Source: Labilithrix sp. (GTDB lineage: Bacteria > Myxococcota > Polyangia > Polyangiales > Polyangiaceae). Taken from it: a DNA stretch of 31,726 nt. The notes under the pieces were generated by a model, which made no database searches, had not been told where the DNA came from, and saw only the letters and a list, made by a program, of their open reading frames with translations. The stretch's first letter is position 1. Every line of letters starts with the position of its first letter. Positions 6,797-13,673 of the stretch are shown in pieces. The position numbers were made by a program, and so were the translations under genes. The stretch covers positions 1 to 31,726 of the forward strand of contig JAQBQL010000268.1 in the NCBI GenBank assembly GCA_028287035.1. The letters run 5' to 3'.

Positions 6797-7822
6797 GTGC
6801 AGAGCCCCATCCTCCAGAAGATGCCGCTTGGTTTCCCGTGGGTCACCTCGGACCCGTTCCTCTTCTGCGTCCATCACGACGACGCGTACCCCGCGGGCAA
6901 CGAGATCATGGGCCCGGACCCGCAGCACCTCGCCGGCCGCCGCATCGGCATGGACTTCGAGGTGAAGGACGGCTGGCGCATGTACCACGGCGAGGAGATC
7001 CCGGGCTTTCCCGGCCACCCGCATCGCGGGTTCGAGACCGTGACCATCGTGCGCAAGGGCCACATCGATCACTCCGACTCCCTCGGCGCCGCGGCGCGGT
7101 TCGGCGCCGGCGACACGCAGTGGCTGACCGCCGGCAAGGGCGTCGTCCACTCCGAGATGTTCCCGCTGCTCGAGAAGGACAAACCGAACCACCTCGAGCT
7201 CTTCCAGATCTGGCTGAACCTGCCGGCCGCCGACAAGATGGTCGATCCGCACTTCACGATGTTCTGGTCGAAGGACGTGCCCGTCGTGCGCCACGTGGAC
7301 GGCACCGGCCGAGCGACCGAGGTATCGGTGATCGCCGGCTCCCTCGACGGCAAGGACGCGCCGCCGCCGCCCCCGAGCTCGTGGGCCTCGCGTCCCGACA
7401 CCGACGTCGCCATCTGGACGATCCGTCTCGCGCCCGGCGCGACGTGGACCCTGCCGCCCGCGAAGAGCGCCGCCGCGGTGCGCGTCCTCTACTTCTTCGA
7501 AGGCGCGGAGCTCACCGTCTCTGGCGAGCGCGTCACCGAGCACGCGGCGCTCGTCGTGAAGCAGGACGCGCCCGTGCAGCTCACCGCCGGGGCCGACGGC
7601 GCGGACCTCCTCATGCTGCAGGGCCGCCCGATCGGCGAGCCGGTGGTCCAGCACGGCCCGTTCGTGATGAACGATCGCGCCGGGATCCAGCGCGCGGTCA
7701 GCGACTACCAGCAGACGCGTTTCGGCGGCTGGCCGTGGCCCACGCAGGAGCCGATCCATCCCCGTGACGCGGGCCGCTTCGCGAAGCACGTCGACGGTCG
7801 CGTCGAGAAGATCGAGCCGTAA
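6797..7822 (+). CDS. Pirin-family cupin protein
   Basis: The 341-residue protein is a bicupin with the pirin signature. The N-terminal cupin carries the metal ligands in HPHRGFETVT (about 75-84), HIDHSDS (93-99) and TAGKGVVHSEM (112-122), so an Fe or Ni site is likely. The second domain contains ETV-type beta strands ending in MLQGRPIGEPVVQHGPFVMN, the usual pirin C-terminal motif. Bacterial pirins include quercetin dioxygenases and redox-linked regulators; which applies is not visible. The start GTG is 6 nt after a TATAGT hexamer. RNase HII follows 12 nt after the stop, so the two are probably cotranscribed. Confidence 0.9.
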   Translation: MQSPILQKMPLGFPWVTSDPFLFCVHHDDAYPAGNEIMGPDPQHLAGRRIGMDFEVKDGWRMYHGEEIPGFPGHPHRGFETVTIVRKGHIDHSDSLGAAARFGAGDTQWLTAGKGVVHSEMFPLLEKDKPNHLELFQIWLNLPAADKMVDPHFTMFWSKDVPVVRHVDGTGRATEVSVIAGSLDGKDAPPPPPSSWASRPDTDVAIWTIRLAPGATWTLPPAKSAAAVRVLYFFEGAELTVSGERVTEHAALVVKQDAPVQLTAGADGADLLMLQGRPIGEPVVQHGPFVMNDRAGIQRAVSDYQQTRFGGWPWPTQEPIHPRDAGRFAKHVDGRVEKIEP

Positions 7823-7833
7823 GGGACGCGCCG

Positions 7834-8643
7834 GTGCCGACGCTGACCGAGCTGCGCGTGCGCTACGTCGACGGCGACCGACCCTTGCCGGCGGCGCTCG
7901 AGGCCGAGCTGCTCCGCGATCCGAGGCCCGGCGCGGCGGCGATCCTCGAGGCCATCGAGAAGCGGCGTCGCGCGCGACGCTCCGAGGGGCAGCGTCTCCG
8001 CAAGATGCTCCGGTTCGAGCAGGCGCTCTGGGCGGCGGGCACGCTGGTGGTGGCCGGCGTCGACGAGGCGGGGATGAGCCCGCTCGCGGGACCGGTTCAT
8101 GCGGCGGCGGTCGTCCTCCGCCCGGGCAGCCGCATCCTCGACGTCGACGACTCGAAGAAGCTGACGAAGTCGGACCGCGAACGGCTCGCGCTCGAGATCA
8201 AGGCGACCGCGCAGGCCTGGGCGGTCGGGACGGCGAGCGTCGACGAGATCGACACCCTCAACATCTACTGGGCGGGTCTGCTCGCGATGCGCCGCGCCGT
8301 CGAGGGGCTCGGCCTCGTGCCCGGCCACCTGCTCATCGATGCGCGGCGACTGAAGGAGCTCGACATCCCGCAGGAGCGCCTCGTGAAGGGCGACGCGCGC
8401 AGCCTCTCGATCGCCGCCGCCTCGATCCTCGCCAAGACGACGCGCGACGCGGTGATGACGGAGCTCGATCGCGAGTTCCCCGGCTACGGCTTCTCGCAAC
8501 ACAAGGGATATCCCGTGAAGGCGCATGTCGCGGCGCTCGAGAAGCTCGGCGCCTGCCAGCACCATCGTCGCTCCTTCGGTCCGGTACGGGTGGTCCTCGG
8601 CCTGCCGCCGCTCCACGCGAAGGTCCCCGAAGAAGAGGCCTGA
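7834..8643 (+). CDS. rnhB: Ribonuclease HII with altered GRG motif
   Basis: RNase HII nicks RNA-DNA hybrids and single embedded ribonucleotides. The 269-residue protein has the four acidic metal ligands: Asp77-Glu78 in VDEAGMSPLAGP, Asp169 in LLIDARRL and Asp205 in AKTTRDAVM. DSKKLT, KGDARSLSIAAASILAK and HKGYPVKAHVAALEKLG are also family blocks. About 70 residues precede the catalytic domain, which is longer than in E. coli; this region is helical and basic (EKRRRARRSEGQRLRK). The substrate-sensing GRG triad reads Gly80-Met81-Ser82. Start GTG 7834 follows AAGGGA by 8 nt. The 3' end faces mutM with a 2-nt gap, so two genes of genome upkeep sit tail to tail. Confidence 0.9.
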   Translation: MPTLTELRVRYVDGDRPLPAALEAELLRDPRPGAAAILEAIEKRRRARRSEGQRLRKMLRFEQALWAAGTLVVAGVDEAGMSPLAGPVHAAAVVLRPGSRILDVDDSKKLTKSDRERLALEIKATAQAWAVGTASVDEIDTLNIYWAGLLAMRRAVEGLGLVPGHLLIDARRLKELDIPQERLVKGDARSLSIAAASILAKTTRDAVMTELDREFPGYGFSQHKGYPVKAHVAALEKLGACQHHRRSFGPVRVVLGLPPLHAKVPEEEA

Positions 8644-8645
8644 TC

Positions 8646-9482
8646 TCAGCGCTGGCAGTGCGGGCAGAACACGGTGCCGCGCCCGGCCAGCACCATCTTG
8701 GCGAGCGGCCGGCGGCAACGTGGACACGGCTCGCCCTCGTGGCCGTAGACGACGAACGGATTCGCGGCTCCCGGCTCCTCGACGTACGTGATCCGCTCCT
8801 CGGTGTTCCGCGCGATGGAGAGGGCGAGCGCCTCGTCGAGCCCCTTCGCGAGCCGCTTCGTCTCGGCGAGCGTCACGCCGTTCGCCGGCCTTCGCGGATC
8901 GATGCGCGCCGCGAAGAGGGCCTCGGTCGCGTAGATGTTGCCGATCCCGGCGAGCACCGCCTGGTCGAGGAGCACGGGCTTAACGGCGAGGCGCCGGGTC
9001 TGGAGACGCGCGTGCAGCGCCCGCGCATCGATGCCGTCGACGAGCGGGTCGGGCCCGAGCGCGCTCCAGATCGGCAGGTCCTCGTCCGGCACGACGAAGC
9101 GGCCGAAGAGGCGCGGGTCGAGGTAGCGAACGCTGCGGCGGCGACCGCGTGGCAGCGCGAGGTCGAGCCGGGCCTTCTCGAAGCGTAGCGGCTCGTCGTC
9201 GGGCCGCGCCGCGAGGACCCACTTGCCGGTCATGCCTAGGTGCGAGAACAGCGCCGGGCCCTTGCCGCCCTTGACCGACGGCGCGAGCGGGACGCGGAGC
9301 CACTTGCCCCGCCGCTCCACGGCCAGCACCGCGCGATCGCGGAGACGGCGCTGCACCTTGGCGGTCGTCACGCCCTCGTCGAGGATCCGTGCATCATGCA
9401 CGTGGGCGGAGACGATGGTGCTGCCGCCGAGCCACTGCTCGAGCATGCGACGGGCGTGTTCGACCTCGGGAAGCTCCGGCAA
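8646..9482 (-). CDS. mutM: Formamidopyrimidine-DNA glycosylase
   Basis: Fpg/MutM removes oxidised purines such as 8-oxoguanine and cuts the abasic site. The 278-residue protein has the catalytic N-terminal Pro2-Glu3 (PELPEVEHARR), the conserved Lys60 (RRGKWL), the H2TH region LLDQAVLAGIGNIYATEAL and a C-terminal zinc finger with Cys253, Cys256, Cys273 and Cys276. Arg268 in AGRGTVFCPHC matches the arginine that contacts DNA. Because the proline must be residue 2 after Met removal, the start has to be the TTG at 9480-9482; no ATG or GTG is possible there. TATCAT lies 11 nt upstream. Confidence 0.92.
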   Translation of the reverse strand: MPELPEVEHARRMLEQWLGGSTIVSAHVHDARILDEGVTTAKVQRRLRDRAVLAVERRGKWLRVPLAPSVKGGKGPALFSHLGMTGKWVLAARPDDEPLRFEKARLDLALPRGRRRSVRYLDPRLFGRFVVPDEDLPIWSALGPDPLVDGIDARALHARLQTRRLAVKPVLLDQAVLAGIGNIYATEALFAARIDPRRPANGVTLAETKRLAKGLDEALALSIARNTEERITYVEEPGAANPFVVYGHEGEPCPRCRRPLAKMVLAGRGTVFCPHCQR

Positions 9483-9493
9483 CGTGGTGGGAG

Positions 9494-9503
9494 ATGATAA
9501 CCT
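9494..9503. promoter_or_regulatory. Overlapping divergent -10-like elements
   Basis: ATGATAACCT contains TATCAT on the minus strand (9499-9494, 11 nt before the mutM TTG) and TAACCT on the plus strand (9498-9503, 7 nt before GTG 9511). The two hexamers share two bases, so polymerase could not occupy both at once. Confidence 0.4.
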
Positions 9504-9510
9504 GTGCCGC

Positions 9511-9537
9511 GTGAGGAAGCGGAGCGCCGCGCGGTGA
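9511..9537 (+). CDS. Possible leaderless 8-codon upstream ORF
   Basis: GTG 9511 lies 7 nt after TAACCT and reads VRKRSAAR, then TGA at 9535-9537. This stop overlaps GTG 9534, the likely start of the next gene, as GTGA. The layout would allow translational coupling, but an ORF this short can arise by chance. Confidence 0.2.
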   Translation: MRKRSAAR

Positions 9538-10427
9538 AGTTCCTGGACGACCTCGAGTCGCGCCTCGAGAAGGTGCTCGGCAAGGTGACGCGCGACGAGA
9601 GCCTCGTCCGCGGAATGGGCCGCACCATGCTCGTCCACGTGCCGTGTCTCGCCGGGCAGCTCCGCCATGCCGAGGCGGACGTCGAGCACCTCGTGTACGT
9701 CATCCTCGACCTGTCCGACGTCCGGCGCTCTCTGGACCGGCAAGGTGCGTATCCCGACGACGCGCTCGCGGCAGTGCAGCAGCTCCTCGAGGACCGGGCG
9801 ACCACCGACGAGACGGCGACGGCGCTGCCCCCGCGCACCGCGCGCCTGCAGGCCGTGCACGAGCTCGCCGCCAGAGACAGCGACGCGGGCAGCGCGGTGG
9901 TGCGCGCGGCAGCGGCGGCGCTCCCGCGGGAGCTCGGCTTCCTGCGGAAGCCCCTCGAGGCGGCGGCGCTCGACGTCGCGCCGGTGTTCGACGGAGCGCT
10001 GTCGGGCAAGGGCGGCGCGATGACCTTCGCGGCGTGGGATCCGGCGCTGAGGACGGTGCTCGCCCGCATGCAGGCCGTCGCCGACCGGAAGACCGACGTG
10101 GTGTGGACGATGACGCCTTCGCTCCTCTTGCTGTCGACGCTCTACGACCCGTCGCTGCGCGAGTCGCTCGCGTCGCGCGGCCTCGACCCGCAGGTGCTCC
10201 TCGCCGACGTCGCCACTGCCCGCGAGCGGACGGGCTTCTCGCCCGACCGCCTCGTCGACCCGCCGCCGGGTCACGTGCCCTCGATCGGACCGGCGCTCTT
10301 CGCGACGCTCCTGCGCGCCGAATCGTACGCTGCCGACGACGCGACCAACGTGAAGCTGCGCCATCTGCTCGCCGCGCTGCACGACGAGCCGCTGCTCGCC
10401 CCGGCCGTCGCCCGTCTCGTGCGCTAG
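9534..10427 (+). CDS. Unknown soluble protein with Clp-N-like C-terminal part
   Basis: The 297-residue protein has no signal peptide or membrane segment. It begins VKFLDDLESRLEKVLGKVT, an amphipathic charged helix. I recognise no family across the first 230 residues. The last 50 or so, from PSIGPALFATLLRAESYAA to NVKLRHLLAALHDEP, follow the helix-loop-helix pattern of Clp-N repeats (bulky residues around a central H-L-L-A-L), which in ClpA/B bind substrates or adaptors. No AAA+ domain is present. GTG 9534 has GGAG 9 nt upstream; GTG 9504 in the same frame would add 10 residues. It diverges from mutM. Confidence 0.7.
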   Translation: MKFLDDLESRLEKVLGKVTRDESLVRGMGRTMLVHVPCLAGQLRHAEADVEHLVYVILDLSDVRRSLDRQGAYPDDALAAVQQLLEDRATTDETATALPPRTARLQAVHELAARDSDAGSAVVRAAAAALPRELGFLRKPLEAAALDVAPVFDGALSGKGGAMTFAAWDPALRTVLARMQAVADRKTDVVWTMTPSLLLLSTLYDPSLRESLASRGLDPQVLLADVATARERTGFSPDRLVDPPPGHVPSIGPALFATLLRAESYAADDATNVKLRHLLAALHDEPLLAPAVARLVR

Positions 10428-10520
10428 TCGATTCCGTGCAGAGTGCAAGCCGTGCGTCGCGGCCCCCGCGCCGTGGCGCTCCGGACGCGCTCGCGACTCC
10501 TCGCCCCGCACGAGCCGTGG

Positions 10521-10526
10521 TAGTCC
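10521..10526 (+). promoter_or_regulatory. -10-like hexamer TAGTCC
   Basis: TAGTCC is followed by 7 nt and the ATG at 10534. No SD sequence lies between. The 93 bases before it (10428-10520) show only a short TGCA repeat and nothing I can name. Confidence 0.45.
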
Positions 10527-10533
10527 GGGCGCG

Positions 10534-11343
10534 ATGCCGTTCCACCGTCCTGCGCAGGTGCTGGCCCTCGGGCTCCCCATGCTCCTCGTCGCGGCGTCCG
10601 TCGTGGTGAGCGACGTGGCCGAGGCCCGGCCCAAGGCGTCCGCGGCGCCGAAGCCCTGGTGCGGTCCCGACGTGACGGAGCTCTCCGACCACGTGTGCCT
10701 CGCCGACGGCGGCGCCGACGAGAGCGGCCGCCACACGCTGGTCATCTACCTGCACGGCGCGCTCGCGATGACGCCCGGCTTCCAGTACGTGCAGCAGAAC
10801 GCGATGGCTCTCCACGCGAAGCGGCACCACTTCACGGTCGTGATGCCGACCGCGCCGAGCGACGGCGTCGGTTACGTGTGGCCGACCTCGCAGACCGCGC
10901 AGAAGGAGCAGGAGCCCGCCATCTTCGCCGCCATCGCCCGCGCGCGTGCCGACGCCGCCCGCCGCGTGGGCCACGGGTTCGACGAGACCTTCGTGGTCGG
11001 TTTCTCGAGCGGCGCCTACTTCGGCAGCTCGGTGGCGGTGCGGAGCGCGCTCGACGTTGACGGGTACATCATCCTCGCCGGGGGCTCCTCCTGGACGCGC
11101 CCCGAGAACGCGGGCGACCGGAGCTCGCGCCGCGCGCCGGTGTTCGTCGGCGTCTCCGCGGCCGACCCGCAGACCGCCGCCCATTCGCGCGCCTTCGGTG
11201 GCTCGCTCGCCAGCATGGGTTGGCCCGTGAAGGTCGAGGAGCGGAACGCCGGCCACATGGTCGACTGGACCTTCATGGCCCATGGCATCTCCTGGCTCCG
11301 CGCCCAGAAGGCGAAGTCGAGCGTGCCGACCCCGGGCCTGTGA
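10534..11343 (+). CDS. Secreted alpha/beta hydrolase (putative esterase/depolymerase)
   Basis: The 269-residue product has a signal peptide (hydrophobic 8-25, likely cut after VAEA near residue 31). The hydrolase fold shows the oxyanion region YLHGALAMTPG, the nucleophile elbow GFSSGA (Ser in FVVGFSSGAYFGSS) and a C-terminal AGHMVDWTFMAHG that should give the catalytic His. The acidic residue is probably in VGVSAADPQT. Organisation resembles extracellular polyhydroxybutyrate/feruloyl esterase-type enzymes, but the substrate is not defined. It is a single-gene unit with its own hexamer; the next gene also has one. Confidence 0.8.
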   Translation: MPFHRPAQVLALGLPMLLVAASVVVSDVAEARPKASAAPKPWCGPDVTELSDHVCLADGGADESGRHTLVIYLHGALAMTPGFQYVQQNAMALHAKRHHFTVVMPTAPSDGVGYVWPTSQTAQKEQEPAIFAAIARARADAARRVGHGFDETFVVGFSSGAYFGSSVAVRSALDVDGYIILAGGSSWTRPENAGDRSSRRAPVFVGVSAADPQTAAHSRAFGGSLASMGWPVKVEERNAGHMVDWTFMAHGISWLRAQKAKSSVPTPGL

Positions 11344-11378
11344 CCGCGGATCAGCTCGCGTGAGCGGCGCGCGCGTCA

Positions 11379-11384
11379 TAGATT
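11379..11384 (+). promoter_or_regulatory. -10-like hexamer TAGATT
   Basis: TAGATT is followed by 9 nt (GACGACGAC) and the ATG at 11394. No SD sequence is present. Confidence 0.45.
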
Positions 11385-11393
11385 GACGACGAC

Positions 11394-12104
11394 ATGAGCT
11401 CCGACCTTCGCATCGACGTCTGGTCCGACATCGCCTGTCCGTGGTGCTACGTGGGAAAGCGCCGCCTCGAGGCGGCGCTCGAGAAATTCGCCCACCGCTC
11501 GGCGGTCACCGTGCGGTGGCGCGCCTTCGAGCTCGACCCGTCGGCGCCCGCCGAGCGCGACCCGCAGGTCGGCTATGCCGAGCGGCTCGCGAAGAAGTAC
11601 GGCTCCTCCGCGCGCGAGGCCGAGGGGATGATCCAGCGCATGACCGACACCGCCGCCGCCGACGGGCTCGACTTCCGCTTCGACCGCATCCGCTCCGGGA
11701 GCACGTTCGATGCCCACCGGGTCATCCACTTCGCGGCGGCGCACGGCAAGCAGGACGCGGTGAAGGAGCGGCTCCTCCGCGCGTACATGACCGAGGGCGA
11801 GATCATGAGCGACCACGAGACGCTCGTGAGGCTCGCCGCGGAGGCCGGGCTCGATCCCGAGCAGGTGCGTGCCATGCTCGCGAGCGACGCCGAGAAGAAG
11901 GCCGTCCACGAGGACGAGGACGAGGCGCGTCAGCTGGGCATCAGCGGCGTCCCCTTCTTCGTCATCGGCGGGAAATACGCGGTGTCCGGCGCGCAGCCGG
12001 CCGAGCTCCTCCTCCGCGCGCTCGAAAAAGCGTGGGACGACGTGACCGAGCGGCCGCGGCCGTTCGGCGAGGGCGCCGCGTGCGGGCCCGAGGGTTGCGC
12101 CTGA
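11394..12104 (+). CDS. DsbA-family oxidoreductase, FrnE-like
   Basis: The 236-residue protein has a thioredoxin fold with a CPWC active site at 15-18 and the cis-proline loop GISGVPFFVIGGKYAVSGAQ, typical of FrnE/2-hydroxychromene-2-carboxylate isomerase-like members. A second cysteine pair, CGPEGC (230-235), closes the C terminus, as in FrnE-type proteins where it takes part in disulphide exchange. There is no signal peptide, so it acts in the cytoplasm as a disulphide isomerase or oxidoreductase, often linked to oxidative stress. A ketopantoate-reductase-like gene follows 22 nt later. Confidence 0.88.
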   Translation: MSSDLRIDVWSDIACPWCYVGKRRLEAALEKFAHRSAVTVRWRAFELDPSAPAERDPQVGYAERLAKKYGSSAREAEGMIQRMTDTAAADGLDFRFDRIRSGSTFDAHRVIHFAAAHGKQDAVKERLLRAYMTEGEIMSDHETLVRLAAEAGLDPEQVRAMLASDAEKKAVHEDEDEARQLGISGVPFFVIGGKYAVSGAQPAELLLRALEKAWDDVTERPRPFGEGAACGPEGCA

Positions 12105-12126
12105 GCGCGCGGCGCGCCGAGCGAAG

Positions 12127-13152
12127 ATGAGCCCCCTGAAGATCGGCGTCATGGGCGCGGGCGCGGTCGGGGCGTACGTCGGCGGGAGGCTCGCGGCGGC
12201 CGGCGCAGACGTGGTGCTGGTCGGCCGCCCGGCCCTCGGCGCCGAGATCGCCGCGCACGGCCTCTCGGTGGCGGGCCTGGACGGCGCGGACGCAGCGTCC
12301 CTCCGCGCGTCCGACGTCGTGTACCGCACCACCGCCGCGAGCCTCGCCGACCGTGACGTCGTCCTCTGCTGCGTGAAGAGCGCGCAGACCGCCGAGGTGG
12401 CGCGCGAGCTCGCCGCCGTGCTGCCGCCCCGCGCCCTCGTGGTGAGCCTCCAGAACGGCATCGGCAACGCGGAGGCGCTCCGCGCGAGCCTCCCCCGCGA
12501 TCGGGTGCGCGGCGGCATCGTCGGCTTCAACGTGGTCTGGCAGGAGGGCGCGCGTTTCCGGCAGGCGACCACCGGGCCGCTCGTGATCGAGAGTGCGGGC
12601 GCCCCCGAGGAGGCGCTCCTCGCAGAGCGGCTGCGTTCGGCGGGCTTCGCGGTGGAGCTCACGGACGATCTCCGGCCGCTGCAGTGGGCGAAGCTCGTGA
12701 TGAACCTCAACAACGCGGTCAGCGCGCTCACCGGCGAGCCGACGCGCACGCTGCTCTTCGGCGAGGGCTATCGCCGGAGCCTCGCCGCGCTCATGGAGGA
12801 GGCGATCGGCATCCTGCGCGCGACCGGCACGACCATCGGGAAGCTCGGTCCCCTGCCCGTCCGCCTCTTCCCCTGGCTCCTCCGTCTCCCGGCGCCGCTC
12901 CTCCGCGTCGTCGCGTCGGCGCAGCTCAAGGTCGATGCCGAGGCGCGCTCGTCCATGTGGGAAGACCTCGTGCGCGGGCGTGACACCGAGATCGACTACC
13001 TCAACGGCGAGATCGTGAAGCTCGCGAAGCAGCACGGGCTCCGCGCCCCGCGGAACGAGCGCGTCGTCGCCCTCGTCCACGAGGTCGAGCGGCGCCGCGC
13101 GGGCTCACCGAAGCTCGATGCCGCAGCGCTGTGGGCGGCCATCGAGGGATAG
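12127..13152 (+). CDS. Ketopantoate reductase family (2-dehydropantoate 2-reductase)
   Basis: The 341-residue protein starts with the Rossmann motif GAGAVGAYVGG (10-20) for NADPH. Family blocks follow: LCCVKSAQT, SLQNGIGN, and the C-terminal substrate domain entry LQWAKLVMNLNNAVSALTGE with the conserved Lys and Asn, then SSMWEDLVRGRDTEIDYLNG. PanE reduces ketopantoate to pantoate for coenzyme A, but this superfamily includes other 2-oxoacid reductases, so I leave the symbol blank. The start lies 22 nt after the FrnE-like gene with no promoter-like hexamer, so it is probably cotranscribed. Confidence 0.87.
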   Translation: MSPLKIGVMGAGAVGAYVGGRLAAAGADVVLVGRPALGAEIAAHGLSVAGLDGADAASLRASDVVYRTTAASLADRDVVLCCVKSAQTAEVARELAAVLPPRALVVSLQNGIGNAEALRASLPRDRVRGGIVGFNVVWQEGARFRQATTGPLVIESAGAPEEALLAERLRSAGFAVELTDDLRPLQWAKLVMNLNNAVSALTGEPTRTLLFGEGYRRSLAALMEEAIGILRATGTTIGKLGPLPVRLFPWLLRLPAPLLRVVASAQLKVDAEARSSMWEDLVRGRDTEIDYLNGEIVKLAKQHGLRAPRNERVVALVHEVERRRAGSPKLDAAALWAAIEG

Positions 13153-13165
13153 CCGCTCGCGCGGC
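13152..13165 (+). terminator. Hairpin at the end of the ketopantoate reductase gene
   Basis: GCCGC, TCGC and GCGGC form a 5-bp stem with a 4-nt loop starting on the last base of the stop codon, followed by a pyrimidine-rich GTCCCTTCCCTC stretch. This is a plausible terminator between this gene and the OsmC gene. Confidence 0.45.
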
Positions 13166-13193
13166 GTCCCTTCCCTCGGGCGCGAGCAGGGTG

Positions 13194-13199
13194 CATGCT
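13194..13199 (+). promoter_or_regulatory. -10-like hexamer CATGCT for the OsmC gene
   Basis: CATGCT matches the hexamer of the gene starting at 30777. Here the start lies 22 nt downstream and a GGAGG (13208-13212) sits 9 nt before the ATG, so this would be a short leadered transcript. Confidence 0.35.
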
Positions 13200-13221
13200 C
13201 GCGCGCTGGAGGTATCGGACC

Positions 13222-13647
13222 ATGGGAATCAGCAAGGCGAGCGCCGAGTGGACGGGCGCGATCAAGGGCGGCAAGGGCGTGATGAGGCCGGCGCACGGAG
13301 CCGAGGCGCCGTTCTCGCTCGCGTCGCGGTTCGAGGGCGCACCGCAGAGTAACCCCGAGGAGCTCGTCGGAGCCGCCCTCGCCGGCTGCTTCTCGATGGC
13401 GCTCACCCTCGCGCTCGAGACGTCGGGCGCGACGCCGACCGGCGTGAAGACCACCGCCGACGTGAAGCTCGAGAAGCAGGGCGAAGGCTTCGCCATCACG
13501 AGCATCGCGCTGTCGACCGAGGCCTCGGTCTCCGGCCTCGACGACGCGAAGTTCCAGGCGATCGTCGCCGAGACGAAGAAGAACTGCCCCGTCTCGAAGG
13601 CGCTGTCCGGCACGACGATCTCGCTCACCGCCAAGCTCGCGCAGTGA
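13222..13647 (+). CDS. osmC: OsmC/Ohr-family peroxiredoxin
   Basis: The 141-residue length and the sequence are those of OsmC, which reduces organic and fatty acid hydroperoxides with thiols. It starts MGISKASAEWTGAIKGGKG; the two redox cysteines are Cys56 in LAGCFSMAL and Cys122 in KKNCPVSKAL. The EELVGAALAGC helix and the closing TISLTAKL strand match the family fold. It acts in the cytoplasm as a dimer. The ATG at 13222 is supported by GGAGG 9 nt upstream; the frame opens at 13195 but that adds a non-family extension. Confidence 0.92.
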   Translation: MGISKASAEWTGAIKGGKGVMRPAHGAEAPFSLASRFEGAPQSNPEELVGAALAGCFSMALTLALETSGATPTGVKTTADVKLEKQGEGFAITSIALSTEASVSGLDDAKFQAIVAETKKNCPVSKALSGTTISLTAKLAQ

Positions 13648-13656
13648 GCCTGGCCC

Positions 13657-13673
13657 GAGCGCGCTAGGCGCTC
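13657..13673. terminator. Bidirectional hairpin between convergent genes
   Basis: GAGCGC, a 5-nt loop (GCTAG) and GCGCTC form a perfect 6-bp stem. It begins 10 nt after the OsmC stop and its right arm overlaps the stop codon of the minus-strand gene. On the plus strand it is followed by ACTTCTT. Confidence 0.5.

Noticed and set aside
8646..10745. Long upstream extension of the mutM frame
   Set aside because: MutM requires Pro as residue 2, fixing the start at TTG 9482; the rest is antisense to the 9534 gene.
12110..12119. Palindrome CGGCGCGCCG between the FrnE-like and ketopantoate-reductase-like genes
   Set aside because: Only G and C, 10 bp, and common by chance in this composition; it is also between two genes likely to be cotranscribed.
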